From the NCBI GenBank assembly GCA_964546015.1, contig CAZJHO010000004.1:1-64000 (forward strand): a stretch of DNA of 64,000 bases. Reading direction: 5' to 3'. The position numbers were made by a program, and so were the translations under genes. A model generated the notes under the pieces. It did not search any database, was not told where the DNA came from, and worked only from the letters and a program-made list of their open reading frames with translations. Position 1 is the first letter of the stretch. Every line of letters starts with the position of its first letter. Below, piece after piece: positions 45,192 to 54,535 of this stretch. The DNA is from JAFGVL01 sp964546015 (GTDB taxonomy: Bacteria; Bacteroidota; Bacteroidia; Bacteroidales; Paludibacteraceae).

Positions 45192-46220
45192 ATGAAAAAC
45201 AAAAAATGGATTTTCCCATTGATAATTATTGCAGTTGGAGCTTTCTTCTTGTTTTTTAATTTTGATAAAAATAAAGAAGAACAATTACAAACAGTAACTT
45301 TTAACGGATTTGTGCAAGGTACTACATATCGGATTACTTATTTGGATAAAAACGGCACAAATTATCAACAGGAAATTATGGCTGAATTGCGTAAGATAGA
45401 CAAGTCCATGTCTGTTTTTGATAGTACTTCCATTATTTCGTGCATCAATAGAAATGAAGAGGTTGAGGTAGATTCATTATTCAAAGTTGTATTTATTCGA
45501 GCACAAAAAATAGCAGCTGAAACCGATGGCACATTCGACATGACGGTTGGTCCTCTGGTTCGTTTATGGGGTTTTAATAAAGGGAAAAGACAAACTGTGA
45601 CACAAGCTATGATTGATAGCCTGAAACCTTTTATAGGTTACCAAAAAGTAAAGTTGGAAGGCAATCGGATTATCAAACAAAGTCCGCAAATACAACTTGA
45701 TGCCAATGCTATTGCACAAGGTTTCTCCAGCGATGTAATTGGCAATTTCCTTGAGTCGAAAGGGATAAGTAATTATATGGTGGAAGTTGGAGGTGAAATT
45801 ATGACCAAAGGTAACAGCCCGCGTGGCGATAGTTGGCGTGTGGGTATTAATAAACCGATTGAAGATAGTACCAGCACCATTAATGAGATTGAAGTGGTAA
45901 TAGAAATAAAAAATACGGGACTTGCCACTTCCGGCAATTATCATAAATATTATTACCATAATGGTAAAAAATATGTACATGAGATAAATCCGGCTACAGG
46001 TTATCCTGTCGAACATAATTTACTTAGTGTTACTGTTGTAGCACCTAATGCTACCGATGCTGATGCGTATGCTACGGCGTGTATGGTATTCGGATTGGAA
46101 AAGAGCAAACAGTTTATTGAAAAACTACCGAATGTAGAAGCATATTTTATTTTCCTGAACAAAGAAGGAAAATTTGAAACTATTTGGACAAAAGGGTTTG
46201 AAAAATATTTTGTAAAGTAA
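45192..46220 (+). CDS. apbE: FAD:protein FMN transferase
   Basis: 342 residues. An N-terminal membrane anchor (about 5-23, no Cys) leads to a periplasmic domain with DKSMSVFDSTS, DGTFDMTVGPLVRLWGF, DANAIAQGFSSD, YMVEVGGEI and the C-terminal TDADAYATACMVFG. It attaches FMN to Thr of Na+-NQR and RNF subunits. Three bp after ogt. Confidence 0.93.
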   Translation: MKNKKWIFPLIIIAVGAFFLFFNFDKNKEEQLQTVTFNGFVQGTTYRITYLDKNGTNYQQEIMAELRKIDKSMSVFDSTSIISCINRNEEVEVDSLFKVVFIRAQKIAAETDGTFDMTVGPLVRLWGFNKGKRQTVTQAMIDSLKPFIGYQKVKLEGNRIIKQSPQIQLDANAIAQGFSSDVIGNFLESKGISNYMVEVGGEIMTKGNSPRGDSWRVGINKPIEDSTSTINEIEVVIEIKNTGLATSGNYHKYYYHNGKKYVHEINPATGYPVEHNLLSVTVVAPNATDADAYATACMVFGLEKSKQFIEKLPNVEAYFIFLNKEGKFETIWTKGFEKYFVK

Positions 46221-46221
46221 T

Positions 46222-48045
46222 TTATTTTTTTGCAATATCGTCGAATAAGTATTGCAGATAGGCTTTCCCTTCTTGCAGTGCTTTTTCATTATTGCTTCCT
46301 GTTTGAAAAATTACTTTTTCGGAAGTGTTGTCAAAGACGATTGCACCATCCGGATTTATCATTCCAAAGCCATCTTTAAAAGTATAGAAAGCGAACTCGG
46401 GTGCAGTGGGATTTAGAATATCTTTACTAAAAGGAAAATCGCTGTAATCGATATGTAACTGTGAAAGTAATGTGGCTGCAATATCTGTTTGCGAGCAAAA
46501 TTTATCCACACGCATTGGTTTCTTGATAGTGCCTCCTGCCCAAATCATAAAAATATTATGTCGTTCGGGGCTGTAATGTGGAATATTTTCGGGATACCCC
46601 ATATCGTGGTCAGGTATCAGAATGAGTAATGTATTTTCCCAATGTTTAGATTTTCTCAAATCACGAATAAAAACACCCAAACAACTATCCGTATAAGCTA
46701 CCGAGTTCACATACGGATGTTTGAACTTTTGGTAAGGAACATCAAACGGTTCGTGACTACTTAATGTGAGAAACATTTTAAAATAGGGTTCTTCTTCTTG
46801 TTTGGTAATTTGTTGGTAAAAACGATTAAAACCGAAATGATCTGGAACACCCCAACGAGCTATTCGCTCATTATTGGGGAAATTATAATAGCTGGTAATG
46901 TCAGTTACTTTTTGCGAGACAAGATAGGTTTTCATTCCGGCGAAATCGACATCGCCACCATACAAGAACGATGCTTTATAACCTTTTTCGATAAGCGTTT
47001 GCGGGATAGATTTAAGCGAATTACATTTGTTGGCATTGCGGATAATCGACATGCTCGGCTGTGCGGGATAACCCCCTGTAGCTGCCACTAAGCCTCTGTC
47101 GGTACGAAAGCTATTGGCGTACATTTTGGTGAAAAATATACTTTCTTCAGCCAATTGATTCAGATTCGGAGTGACACCTTTTTCGCCACCGAGTGATTCC
47201 ATTATATCTGCTCCGAAACTTTCCAGAAGGATAAAGATAATATTCGGACGAGTATTTGTAAGGCAAGATTCTACTGCTATCGTTTTATCATAACTCATTA
47301 ATTGACTGAAAATTTCGTGTGCTTCCTTATTATCCATAAAACGATATTGTCCGGCAAAATTCTCGGCATGATCTATCGAATATACTAAGCTGAAAACCGG
47401 ATTTACGGCAGCTTGATTCAGGTACATGTTTTCACTGAAATACACACGACCCATATTCATCGTAGAATCGAATACACCACCTCGAATAGCGATAAACATT
47501 ACTCCTGCAAGCAAAACGACGATAATTGATTCGGCAATTCGTTGCGTCGATTTTTGTAATATGAGAAATGGTTTAATTACCCAACACTTAAGCAAGTAAT
47601 ATTGTCCGTAACCAATCGCACCCATGGCTGCAAAGCCTATCAGAAGCATCCAATACGGTACACTTGCCATTGATTCCTTGGGTTTAATGATATAACCAAG
47701 AACGGTATCATCTATACGAAAACCCCAGTAAGAATACAATACCATATCGCTGATAAAAATAATGGCAAGTAATGCTGAAATTAATCCGAAATATCCTTGC
47801 AGCACGCGTGCAAACCATCTGCCCGTGAAACAAACAGACAGCAGCAAAATAAGCAAAGGAAGTATGGTAACATATCCGGCAACTGTTAAGTCCATTTCAA
47901 ATCCGTGAGCAATTACGCCCCACAGATTACCCAAACTTTCTTTACTGCTTTCACCCCAGTGATAGATCAGAAAAATTATTTTTTGAAAAATAAAAAAGAG
48001 AACAAATAAGAAGTATGTCGTAAGCAATAGTTTAACGCGTTTCAT
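46222..48045 (-). CDS. LtaS-like sulfatase-family membrane protein
   Basis: 607 residues from the ATG at 48045 (MKRVKLLLTTYF). The ATG at 48069 lies inside the -7 box and is rejected. Five N-terminal transmembrane segments precede an alkaline-phosphatase/sulfatase domain: NIIFILLESFG (metal Glu), the putative catalytic Thr in ANSFRTDRG, and LIPDHDMGY. Relatives transfer phosphoglycerol or phosphoethanolamine to envelope glycans. In this Gram-negative the acceptor is unknown. Confidence 0.85.
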   Translation of the reverse strand: MKRVKLLLTTYFLFVLFFIFQKIIFLIYHWGESSKESLGNLWGVIAHGFEMDLTVAGYVTILPLLILLLSVCFTGRWFARVLQGYFGLISALLAIIFISDMVLYSYWGFRIDDTVLGYIIKPKESMASVPYWMLLIGFAAMGAIGYGQYYLLKCWVIKPFLILQKSTQRIAESIIVVLLAGVMFIAIRGGVFDSTMNMGRVYFSENMYLNQAAVNPVFSLVYSIDHAENFAGQYRFMDNKEAHEIFSQLMSYDKTIAVESCLTNTRPNIIFILLESFGADIMESLGGEKGVTPNLNQLAEESIFFTKMYANSFRTDRGLVAATGGYPAQPSMSIIRNANKCNSLKSIPQTLIEKGYKASFLYGGDVDFAGMKTYLVSQKVTDITSYYNFPNNERIARWGVPDHFGFNRFYQQITKQEEEPYFKMFLTLSSHEPFDVPYQKFKHPYVNSVAYTDSCLGVFIRDLRKSKHWENTLLILIPDHDMGYPENIPHYSPERHNIFMIWAGGTIKKPMRVDKFCSQTDIAATLLSQLHIDYSDFPFSKDILNPTAPEFAFYTFKDGFGMINPDGAIVFDNTSEKVIFQTGSNNEKALQEGKAYLQYLFDDIAKK

Positions 48046-48068
48046 ATAATGTGTAATAAAATTCGGCA

Positions 48069-48076
48069 CAAAGGTA
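48069..48076 (-). promoter_or_regulatory. -7 box of the LtaS-like gene
   Basis: On the minus strand TACCTTTG followed by TG. It covers the upstream ATG at 48069, which therefore cannot be the start. Confidence 0.7.
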
Positions 48077-48080
48077 ATAA

Positions 48081-48157
48081 TTAGCCAATTAGTAAATTCG
48101 AGAATTAGCTAATTATTTTGCTGCATTTGTTGATTATTTGCTACATTTGCCGATTAT
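48081..48157. repeat. TTAGCCAATT repeat (R2) and 20-bp tandem duplication before rbfA
   Basis: TTAGCCAATT...CGAGAATTAGC begins at 48081; a related copy follows rbfA at 48521. Next to it, 48118-48137 and 48138-48157 are back-to-back 20-bp copies (TTGCTGCATTTGTTGATTAT and TTGCTACATTTGCCGATTAT; 3 differences), each carrying a promoter-like box. Confidence 0.7.
48117..48149 (+). promoter_or_regulatory. Promoter of rbfA
   Basis: TTTG (48117-48120), 21 bp, TACATTTG (48142-48149). It lies within the tandem duplication. Confidence 0.7.
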
Positions 48158-48184
48158 CGAATTTGCTAATTAGCACATATATAC

Positions 48185-48520
48185 ATGGAAACTACCAGAC
48201 AACAAAAAATAGGTCGTCTTTTGCAAAAAGACCTGAGTGATATTTTCTTAACTTATGCCCGGCAATTTCGAGGAGTATTACTTAGTGTAACACGCGTGAA
48301 TGTCAGTCCCGATTTGAGTATAGCGCATGTAAATATCAGTATTTTTCCCAGCGAGAAAGCCGAAGAGATTCTTGCCGGTATTAAAGAGCAAAGCAAAGCT
48401 ATTCGTTTTGAATTGGGCAACCGTGTACGAAATCAGTTGCGTATTATTCCCGAACTGGTTTTTCATATTGATGATACGCTTAATTATCTGGAACGAATTG
48501 ATGAACTGCTTAAAAAATAA
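48185..48520 (+). CDS. rbfA: Ribosome-binding factor A
   Basis: 111 residues, KH-like fold: TRQQKIGRLLQKDLSDIFL, VTRVNVSPDLSIAHVNISIF, and FELGNRVRNQLRIIPELVFHIDD. Helps 16S rRNA 5' maturation. Bounded on both sides by A+T-rich repeats. Confidence 0.93.
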   Translation: METTRQQKIGRLLQKDLSDIFLTYARQFRGVLLSVTRVNVSPDLSIAHVNISIFPSEKAEEILAGIKEQSKAIRFELGNRVRNQLRIIPELVFHIDDTLNYLERIDELLKK

Positions 48521-48599
48521 TTAGCCAATTCGGGAATTAGCAGATTTGGAAATGATTTTTATTTGCTAATTATCCATTTGCTAATTTGCTAATAAAAAA
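48521..48599. repeat. TTAGCCAATT repeat (R2) after rbfA
   Basis: TTAGCCAATTCGGGAATTAGC starts right after the rbfA stop, then TTTGCTAATTATCC and TTTGCTAATTTGCTAATAAA. It is the partner of 48081-48157. Confidence 0.65.
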
Positions 48600-49817
48600 A
48601 TGAACCTCGCTCTATATATATCCCGCCGATATCTTTTCTCGAAGAAATCGCACAATGTAATCAATATTATTTCAGCTATTTCGGTTTGTGGAGTTGCTGT
48701 GGGAACATTGGCGTTAGTGTGTGTATTGTCCGTATTTAATGGTTTTGGCTCGCTAATCGAAAATTTATTCAGCGCTTTCGATCCCGACTTAAAAATAATA
48801 TTGGTCGAAGGAAAATCATTTTCCGTGCAACAAAAAGAAATTGCTTCGCTACGCCAAAATCCGAATGTGATTTGTTTTAGTGAAGTATTACAAGAAAATG
48901 CCATGCTTCGATTTGGAGAACGACAAACACCGGCTTTGGTAAAAGGAGTGAGCGATGATTTTGCCCGGATGGTCGATCTGAAGCGCCTTATCCTAAATGG
49001 GGAATTTTTGTTGAAAGATAATGCTTTTAATTACGCTGTTCCCGGTATTGGTTTAGCTGCAAAGTTGGGTGTAGCTCCTTATTTTAATCAACCGATTTAT
49101 ATTTATGCACCTCGCCGCATGGAACGGGTAAATCTTTCCCGTCCGGAAGAAAGTTTTACGCTCGACTATGTTTTCTGCTCTGCCGTTTTTGCCGTGCAGC
49201 AAGACGAATATGATTCGAAAGTGATACTTATTCCAATTCAATTGGCGCGCGAGCTTTTTCAATATGATTCGACTTTTGTTACTTCGGTCGAACTTAAAAT
49301 TTCTGATAAAGTTGATTTCAATAAAGTGAAACAAGAAATACAAACTTCGTTAGGAAGTAATTTTAAGGTGCTCGACCGTTACGAACAACAAGAAGATTAT
49401 TTCAAGATAATGAAAATAGAAAAGTGGATTACTTATTTGATTCTCAGCTTTATTCTTCTGATAGCGGTATTTAATGTGATCGGTTCTTTGTCAATGTTGA
49501 TAATTGATAAAAAAGACGATATACAAACGCTGCGTAATATGGGTGCCGATGAACAGTTAATTCGTAGGATATTTTTGTTCGAAGGTTGGTTGATTTCAGC
49601 TTTAGGAGCATTGGTAGGAATTATATTGGGCTCTTTGATTTGCATTTTGCAAGAACAATTCGGATTTATTTCCTTACCGGGAGGGGTTAACGCTATTGTA
49701 ACAGCTTATCCGGTTCATTTAGAGATGTTGGATGTTTTGTTGGTATTTGTTACCGTTCTTATTATGGGATTTTTTGCAGCATGGTATCCGGCGAGTAAAA
49801 TAAAAATAGAAAACTAA
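48600..49817 (+). CDS. LolC/LolE-type lipoprotein-releasing permease
   Basis: 405 residues. Four membrane segments: one near residue 25-45, then three in the C-terminal FtsX domain (about 275-400), with a large periplasmic loop between. ISRRYLFSKKSHNVINIIS and the TLRNMGADEQLIRRIFLFEG segment are typical. With LolD it moves lipoproteins out of the inner membrane; no lolD is adjacent. Confidence 0.88.
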   Translation: MNLALYISRRYLFSKKSHNVINIISAISVCGVAVGTLALVCVLSVFNGFGSLIENLFSAFDPDLKIILVEGKSFSVQQKEIASLRQNPNVICFSEVLQENAMLRFGERQTPALVKGVSDDFARMVDLKRLILNGEFLLKDNAFNYAVPGIGLAAKLGVAPYFNQPIYIYAPRRMERVNLSRPEESFTLDYVFCSAVFAVQQDEYDSKVILIPIQLARELFQYDSTFVTSVELKISDKVDFNKVKQEIQTSLGSNFKVLDRYEQQEDYFKIMKIEKWITYLILSFILLIAVFNVIGSLSMLIIDKKDDIQTLRNMGADEQLIRRIFLFEGWLISALGALVGIILGSLICILQEQFGFISLPGGVNAIVTAYPVHLEMLDVLLVFVTVLIMGFFAAWYPASKIKIEN

Positions 49818-49827
49818 AAATAATACG

Positions 49828-51399
49828 GTGGTACACAAATTTGATTTTTTGGTAATAGGGAGCGGCATTGCCGGTATGAGCTTTGCCCTCAAGGTCGCCG
49901 ATAAAGGTAAAGTAGCACTTGTTTGTAAAGAAAAATTAGACGAGGCAAACACCTATTATGCCCAAGGTGGAATTGCTTCGGTTACCGATACGGCGGATAA
50001 TTTTCAGAAACATATTGAAGATACGCTTATTTGTGGCGACGGACATTGTGATCCTTCAGTCGTAGAAAAGGTTGTGCGTGAAGCGCCTGCGCAGATTGAG
50101 GAATTGCTTCGTTGGGGAGTCGTTTTTGACAAAAATCAAGAAGGCGATTTTGATTTGCATCGAGAAGGTGGTCATTCCGAGCATCGTATTCTTCATCATA
50201 AAGACAGTACGGGGGCGGAAATACAAATGTCGTTGGTGAAAAAAGTGTTGGCACATCCTAATATTACTGTTTTCGAACATCATTTCACCATCGAAATACT
50301 TACTCAGCACCATTTAGGACAACGAATTACCCGTCAGACAAAAGATGTGGAGTGCTATGGTGCTTACATCATGAATCAAAAAAACAGGAATATTTACACT
50401 TTCTTGTCAAAAGTGACTATGTTGGCTACCGGAGGTATTGGTAATGTTTATCTAAATACATCTAATCCGCTGATTGCTACGGGTGATGGTATCGCTATGG
50501 TGCATCGCGCACGCGGCGTGATTCGCGATATGGAGTTTGTGCAGTTTCACCCGACAGTTTTATATAATCCGAACGAACGCCCTTCTTTCCTTATTACCGA
50601 AGCCATGCGTGGCTATGGAGCTGTTTTGCGTAATATCAAGGGGAAAGAATTTATGCACAAATACGATGAACGAGGTTCCTTAGCTCCGCGTGATATTGTA
50701 GCCCGGGCAATCGATAATGAAATGAAGTTGAGCGGATCTGATTTTGTGTATTTAGATGTGCGCTACAAAGATCCGGAAGCAACCAAGGCTCATTTTCCTA
50801 CCATTTACGAAAAATGCCTTACCGTAGGTATTGATATAACTAAAGACTTGATACCTGTAGCTCCGGCAGCTCATTACTTGTGTGGCGGAATTGTGGTGGA
50901 TAAAAATGCGCTTTCATCTATTAATCGTTTGTATGCAGCGGGCGAATGTTCGTGTACGGGTTTGCACGGAGCTAATCGTTTGGCGTCCAATTCGCTTATT
51001 GAGGCTGTGGTGTATGCCGATTCGGCGGCACGACATTCATTGCAACATTTCAATAATTATTCTTTTCAGGAGAATATTCCGAGTTGGAATGACGACGGTA
51101 CTTCACTGAACGAAGAAATGATACTTATTACTCAGAGTACCAAAGAGGTGGAACAATTAATGAGTGCGTATGTGGGGATTGTTCGTTCGAATCTTCGTTT
51201 AAAAAGAGCTATGGCACGCTTGGAAATATTGTATCGCGAAACGGAAGAATTATTCGATCGTTCTATTGTTTCGCGCGAAATATGCGAATTGCGCAACATT
51301 ATCAGTGTCGCTTATCTGATTATCAAACAAGCCGGATTACGCAAAGAAAGTCGCGGTTTACACTATACAATCGATTATCCGGAAAAGAATGGCGAGTAA
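49828..51399 (+). CDS. nadB: L-aspartate oxidase
   Basis: 523 residues with a GTG start at 49828, since no ATG fits upstream of the FAD-binding strand. LVIGSGIAGMSFALKVA (FAD), the YYAQGGIASV active-site loop, REGGHSEHRILHHKD, and AAGECSCTGLHGANRLASNS. It oxidises aspartate to iminoaspartate for NAD synthesis with NadA. It ends 2 bp from the convergent sufE. Confidence 0.94.
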   Translation: MVHKFDFLVIGSGIAGMSFALKVADKGKVALVCKEKLDEANTYYAQGGIASVTDTADNFQKHIEDTLICGDGHCDPSVVEKVVREAPAQIEELLRWGVVFDKNQEGDFDLHREGGHSEHRILHHKDSTGAEIQMSLVKKVLAHPNITVFEHHFTIEILTQHHLGQRITRQTKDVECYGAYIMNQKNRNIYTFLSKVTMLATGGIGNVYLNTSNPLIATGDGIAMVHRARGVIRDMEFVQFHPTVLYNPNERPSFLITEAMRGYGAVLRNIKGKEFMHKYDERGSLAPRDIVARAIDNEMKLSGSDFVYLDVRYKDPEATKAHFPTIYEKCLTVGIDITKDLIPVAPAAHYLCGGIVVDKNALSSINRLYAAGECSCTGLHGANRLASNSLIEAVVYADSAARHSLQHFNNYSFQENIPSWNDDGTSLNEEMILITQSTKEVEQLMSAYVGIVRSNLRLKRAMARLEILYRETEELFDRSIVSREICELRNIISVAYLIIKQAGLRKESRGLHYTIDYPEKNGE

Positions 51400-51401
51400 T
51401 T

Positions 51402-51821
51402 TTATCCTTTTGCTTTGAATGCCAATGCGTATAATTTCATTTGTTTCATCATCGCTAACATTCCGTTGGATCGGGTAGGAGACAAATGCTCCTTTAATCC
51501 GATTTGATCTATGAAATATAAGTCTGAATCCACAATTTCGTCAGGTGTGTGTCCGGATAAAATCTCGACTAACATAGCGGCAATACCTCCGGCGATATCC
51601 GTGTTACTTTCGGCTTGATAATATACTTTTCCATCGCATAGTTCTGCCACTACCCATACTTTGCTTTGACAGCCTTCTATCAAATATTCGGGTGTTTTAT
51701 ATTTAGGGTCGATACCTTTGGCAGACATTCCTTTGTCTATAATTTGCTGATATTTATCCAACCAGTCTTCTAAAAATTCGAACTCGGCGATAATCTCATC
51801 TTGTTTTTCGTTGATTGTCAT
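51402..51821 (-). CDS. sufE: SufE-family Fe-S assembly protein
   Basis: 139 residues. The sulfur-accepting Cys51 lies in LIEGCQSKVW, followed by the family helices (DSDLYFIDQIGLKEHLSPTR, RSNGMLAMM). It takes sulfur from SufS; no suf genes adjoin. It is last in the minus-strand set after lpxB. Confidence 0.92.
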   Translation of the reverse strand: MTINEKQDEIIAEFEFLEDWLDKYQQIIDKGMSAKGIDPKYKTPEYLIEGCQSKVWVVAELCDGKVYYQAESNTDIAGGIAAMLVEILSGHTPDEIVDSDLYFIDQIGLKEHLSPTRSNGMLAMMKQMKLYALAFKAKG

Positions 51822-51842
51822 ATTCTTAAGTCCAATTATAAA

Positions 51843-52991
51843 TTATATAGAAATAGCCCGCAAAACAACTTCGGCAGCTTTTTCCGATGGAAGTTTATCT
51901 GCCGGTTTTAGTTTTTGTAGATAGGTTTTAGCTTCGGCTATTTGGGCATTTCTCTTGTCTTTATTTTGTAAAAACTCCAATGCTACTGGAGCAATTTTTT
52001 CTGCTTTGCATGTTTGCAATACAAATTCCGGAATCACCAATTTATCGGCTAAAATATTAATCAGATTGGCGTATTTTGTAGTAGCCAATAAATCGACCAT
52101 TATATTTGTAACCGAGTTAAATGTGTATGCAATAAGGTGAGAAGTACCGCATGCGGTAAGTTCTAAAGATACAGTTCCTGATGCGGCAATAGCAAATTCC
52201 GACATACGAAATGCTTCATAGCGGGCTTGTTGTCCTGTTACTAATTTATAGGATATGCCAATGTTTTTGAAATAGTTATTTATCTCATTTTTCATTGCTT
52301 CTACAGATGGTATCAACAAAAATAAATTGGGAATTTCTTTTTGTAACCGGTGTATCGATTCTACAAAGACAGGTGCCAGTTTTTTTATTTCGGTGTTCCT
52401 GCTGCCTGGAAGAACGCAAAGTACTCGGGCATTTTCAGGAATATCGTTTTGTTTTTTCAGCGCAACTATATCGCTTGGCAGATCAACGGTATTTTCGATA
52501 ACCGGATGTCCAACAAAAGTACATGCTAAGCCGTGTTTTTCGAAATAAGGAGGTTCGTAAGGCAGCAGTGTCATTAAATGATCCATTAATCGGGCGGCTT
52601 TTTTGGCCCGACCTTTTTTCCATGCCCATACTTGCGGTGCTACATAATGTACTTTGGGGGTTTTAATTCCTTTCTTTTTTAGGCTTTTTAGAATTGAGTT
52701 AACAAAACCCCAGCTGTCCACCGTAACAATTACATCAGGTTGTACTTTTTCTATATCGGTCATTACCTCTTTTCTATGCCGTAAAATAGCAGGCAGTTTC
52801 GGAATTACTTCCATAACACCCATTACTGAAAGATCTTTTATGTTGAATAAAGATTTAAAACCTTCGGCAATCATAGTTTCTCCTCCTGTTCCAAAAAATT
52901 CGGCTTCGGGATATTTTTTCCGGATAGCGATCATCAAACGGGATGCTAAAATATCTCCCGAAGGTTCACCTGCTATAATGTAAATTTTCAT
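51843..52991 (-). CDS. lpxB: Lipid-A-disaccharide synthase
   Basis: 382 residues from the ATG at 52991 (MKIYIIAGEPSGD); a TTG at 53000 is less likely. ILASRLMIAIRKKYP, GTGGETM, APQVWAWKKGRAKK, and LPGSRNTEI are the GT19 signature. It joins UDP-diacylglucosamine and lipid X. Its start is 5 bp after the lpxH stop, so the two lipid A genes are coupled. Confidence 0.95.
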   Translation of the reverse strand: MKIYIIAGEPSGDILASRLMIAIRKKYPEAEFFGTGGETMIAEGFKSLFNIKDLSVMGVMEVIPKLPAILRHRKEVMTDIEKVQPDVIVTVDSWGFVNSILKSLKKKGIKTPKVHYVAPQVWAWKKGRAKKAARLMDHLMTLLPYEPPYFEKHGLACTFVGHPVIENTVDLPSDIVALKKQNDIPENARVLCVLPGSRNTEIKKLAPVFVESIHRLQKEIPNLFLLIPSVEAMKNEINNYFKNIGISYKLVTGQQARYEAFRMSEFAIAASGTVSLELTACGTSHLIAYTFNSVTNIMVDLLATTKYANLINILADKLVIPEFVLQTCKAEKIAPVALEFLQNKDKRNAQIAEAKTYLQKLKPADKLPSEKAAEVVLRAISI

Positions 52992-52996
52992 CTCTA

Positions 52997-53755
52997 TCAA
53001 ATATTGTCGGTTTTCATTTCGTAATTATGCAAACTGATATCATTTCCATCAAAAACAGCATATGAAAATTCATACATCCATTCGCCGATAATCAGTACCC
53101 GGCTTTTATTCTTCAATTGTAAGTCGAGTAAAATATGGCGATGTCCGAATATGAAATAATCAATGTCGTGATTTTTAATATATTCTTTTGAAAATTGAAC
53201 GAGTGTTTCTTTTTCCTCTCCTTCGTATTTATAGCCCTTTTGATTGTCGGAAAGGCGATTGTGTTTAGCCCACCAATAACCGAATTTTAATCCCAAACGA
53301 GGGGGGAAGCATGTAAACAATTCTTGCAGAAGACGATTACGGAATATTTTTTTGATAAGAAATCCTCCAAATCCGTCTTTTTGAAACATATCACCATGTG
53401 CAAGGAAAAATCTTTTCCCATGAATAGTAATTTCTTCTTCCTTTTTATGTACAGTCAGTCCGATTTCTTTTTCCAAATAACCGAAAGTCCACATATCGTG
53501 ATTTCCGGTAAAAAAATGAATTTGGATACCACAGTCTGATAATTCCGCCAATTTTCCTAAAAAACGCACAAAGCCTTTCGGAACAACCATCTTGTATTCG
53601 TACCAAAAGTCGAACATATCGCCTAAAAAATAAATGGCTTCGGCATCATTTTTTATTGAATCCAGAAAACTAACCAAATGTTTTTCGTGAGCGCGATTGT
53701 CTGCTATAGCAAGCGAGCCCAAATGAGCATCGGATAAAAAATAAGTTTTTTTCAT
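52997..53755 (-). CDS. lpxH: UDP-2,3-diacylglucosamine diphosphatase
   Basis: 252 residues, calcineurin-like phosphatase: SDAHLG, GDMFDFW, GNHD, HGDMFQKDG and GHRH give the metal ligands. It makes lipid X, the substrate of LpxB encoded next. The Bacteroidota form is longer in the middle (helical cap KIFRNRLLQELFTCFPPRLG). Confidence 0.92.
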   Translation of the reverse strand: MKKTYFLSDAHLGSLAIADNRAHEKHLVSFLDSIKNDAEAIYFLGDMFDFWYEYKMVVPKGFVRFLGKLAELSDCGIQIHFFTGNHDMWTFGYLEKEIGLTVHKKEEEITIHGKRFFLAHGDMFQKDGFGGFLIKKIFRNRLLQELFTCFPPRLGLKFGYWWAKHNRLSDNQKGYKYEGEEKETLVQFSKEYIKNHDIDYFIFGHRHILLDLQLKNKSRVLIIGEWMYEFSYAVFDGNDISLHNYEMKTDNI

Positions 53756-53756
53756 T

Positions 53757-54062
53757 TTATAAAAATCCTAATTCTAATTTGGCTTCTTCGCTCATCATGT
53801 CTTTATCCCATGCCGGCTCAAAAGTAATTTGTACATCTACTTCTTTAACGCCTTCCACTGCCCCTACTTTAAATTTTACATCTTCTACGATAAAATCGGC
53901 AGCCGGACAATTTGGTGCGGTTAGCGTCATAATAATTGTTGCGATGCCGTCATCATGCACTTCGATGCCATAAACTAACCCTAAATCGTAAATGTTTACA
54001 GGAATCTCGGGGTCAAACACGGTTTTGAGAGCTTTTACTATTTGTGATTCTAATTCTAACAT
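53757..54062 (-). CDS. DUF59 (MIP18/SufT-like) Fe-S assembly factor
   Basis: 101 residues. VFDPEIPVNIYDLGLVYGIE, MTLTAPNCPAADF with the conserved Cys, and ITFEPAWDKDMMSEEAKLELG. Family members help deliver Fe-S clusters. One bp upstream of lpxH on the same strand; sufE is in the same set. Confidence 0.9.
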   Translation of the reverse strand: MLELESQIVKALKTVFDPEIPVNIYDLGLVYGIEVHDDGIATIIMTLTAPNCPAADFIVEDVKFKVGAVEGVKEVDVQITFEPAWDKDMMSEEAKLELGFL

Positions 54063-54075
54063 AATCTTTTATCAA

Positions 54076-54122
54076 TTAAAAATTACGAATTACAAAACTT
54101 GTAACTCGTGGCTTGTCGCTTA
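54076..54122. repeat. Dispersed intergenic repeat, R1
   Basis: AAAAATTACGAATTACAAAA then CTTGTAACTCGTGGC lies between the thioesterase and DUF59 genes. Its reverse complement resembles 8283-8316. Confidence 0.5.
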
Positions 54123-54530
54123 TAGTTTATTTTGCGCTCTGCGGGCTAACTCTTCCAGTTCTTCACAAATGCTGAGTTTGCCGTTAACAATAGCAACAGT
54201 ATCGACGGTTGCTTTGATACACAATTTTTCGTCGGGAAGGCGGAAAATAGCTTGGTGAAAAGTATATTTGATGCCTTCCTTTTTTATATATAAACGAGAT
54301 ACACATTCGTCGCCCGGTCGAAGCGAGTGTTTAAAACTCATATTTATACGAGCAACAACGGCATCGATTCCTTTGTTATGCAGGTCGGCAAAACTCACAT
54401 TTTCACTCAACATAAATTCGTGACGCGTGTGTTCCAAATAGTTTTGATACACTGAGTTATTCACTATTCCTTGAATATCACACTCGTAGTCGCGCACTTT
54501 GATTTTTAATTCGTAGATATATTTTTCCAT
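54120..54530 (-). CDS. Acyl-CoA thioesterase, 4-hydroxybenzoyl-CoA type
   Basis: 136 residues, hot-dog fold. YECDIQGIVNNSVYQNYLEH carries the catalytic Asp, in the YbgC/FadM pattern. The -7 box TACCTTTG ends only 5 nt upstream, so the mRNA is probably leaderless or nearly so. Substrate unknown. Confidence 0.85.
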   Translation of the reverse strand: MEKYIYELKIKVRDYECDIQGIVNNSVYQNYLEHTRHEFMLSENVSFADLHNKGIDAVVARINMSFKHSLRPGDECVSRLYIKKEGIKYTFHQAIFRLPDEKLCIKATVDTVAIVNGKLSICEELEELARRAQNKL

Positions 54531-54535
54531 GCCGG

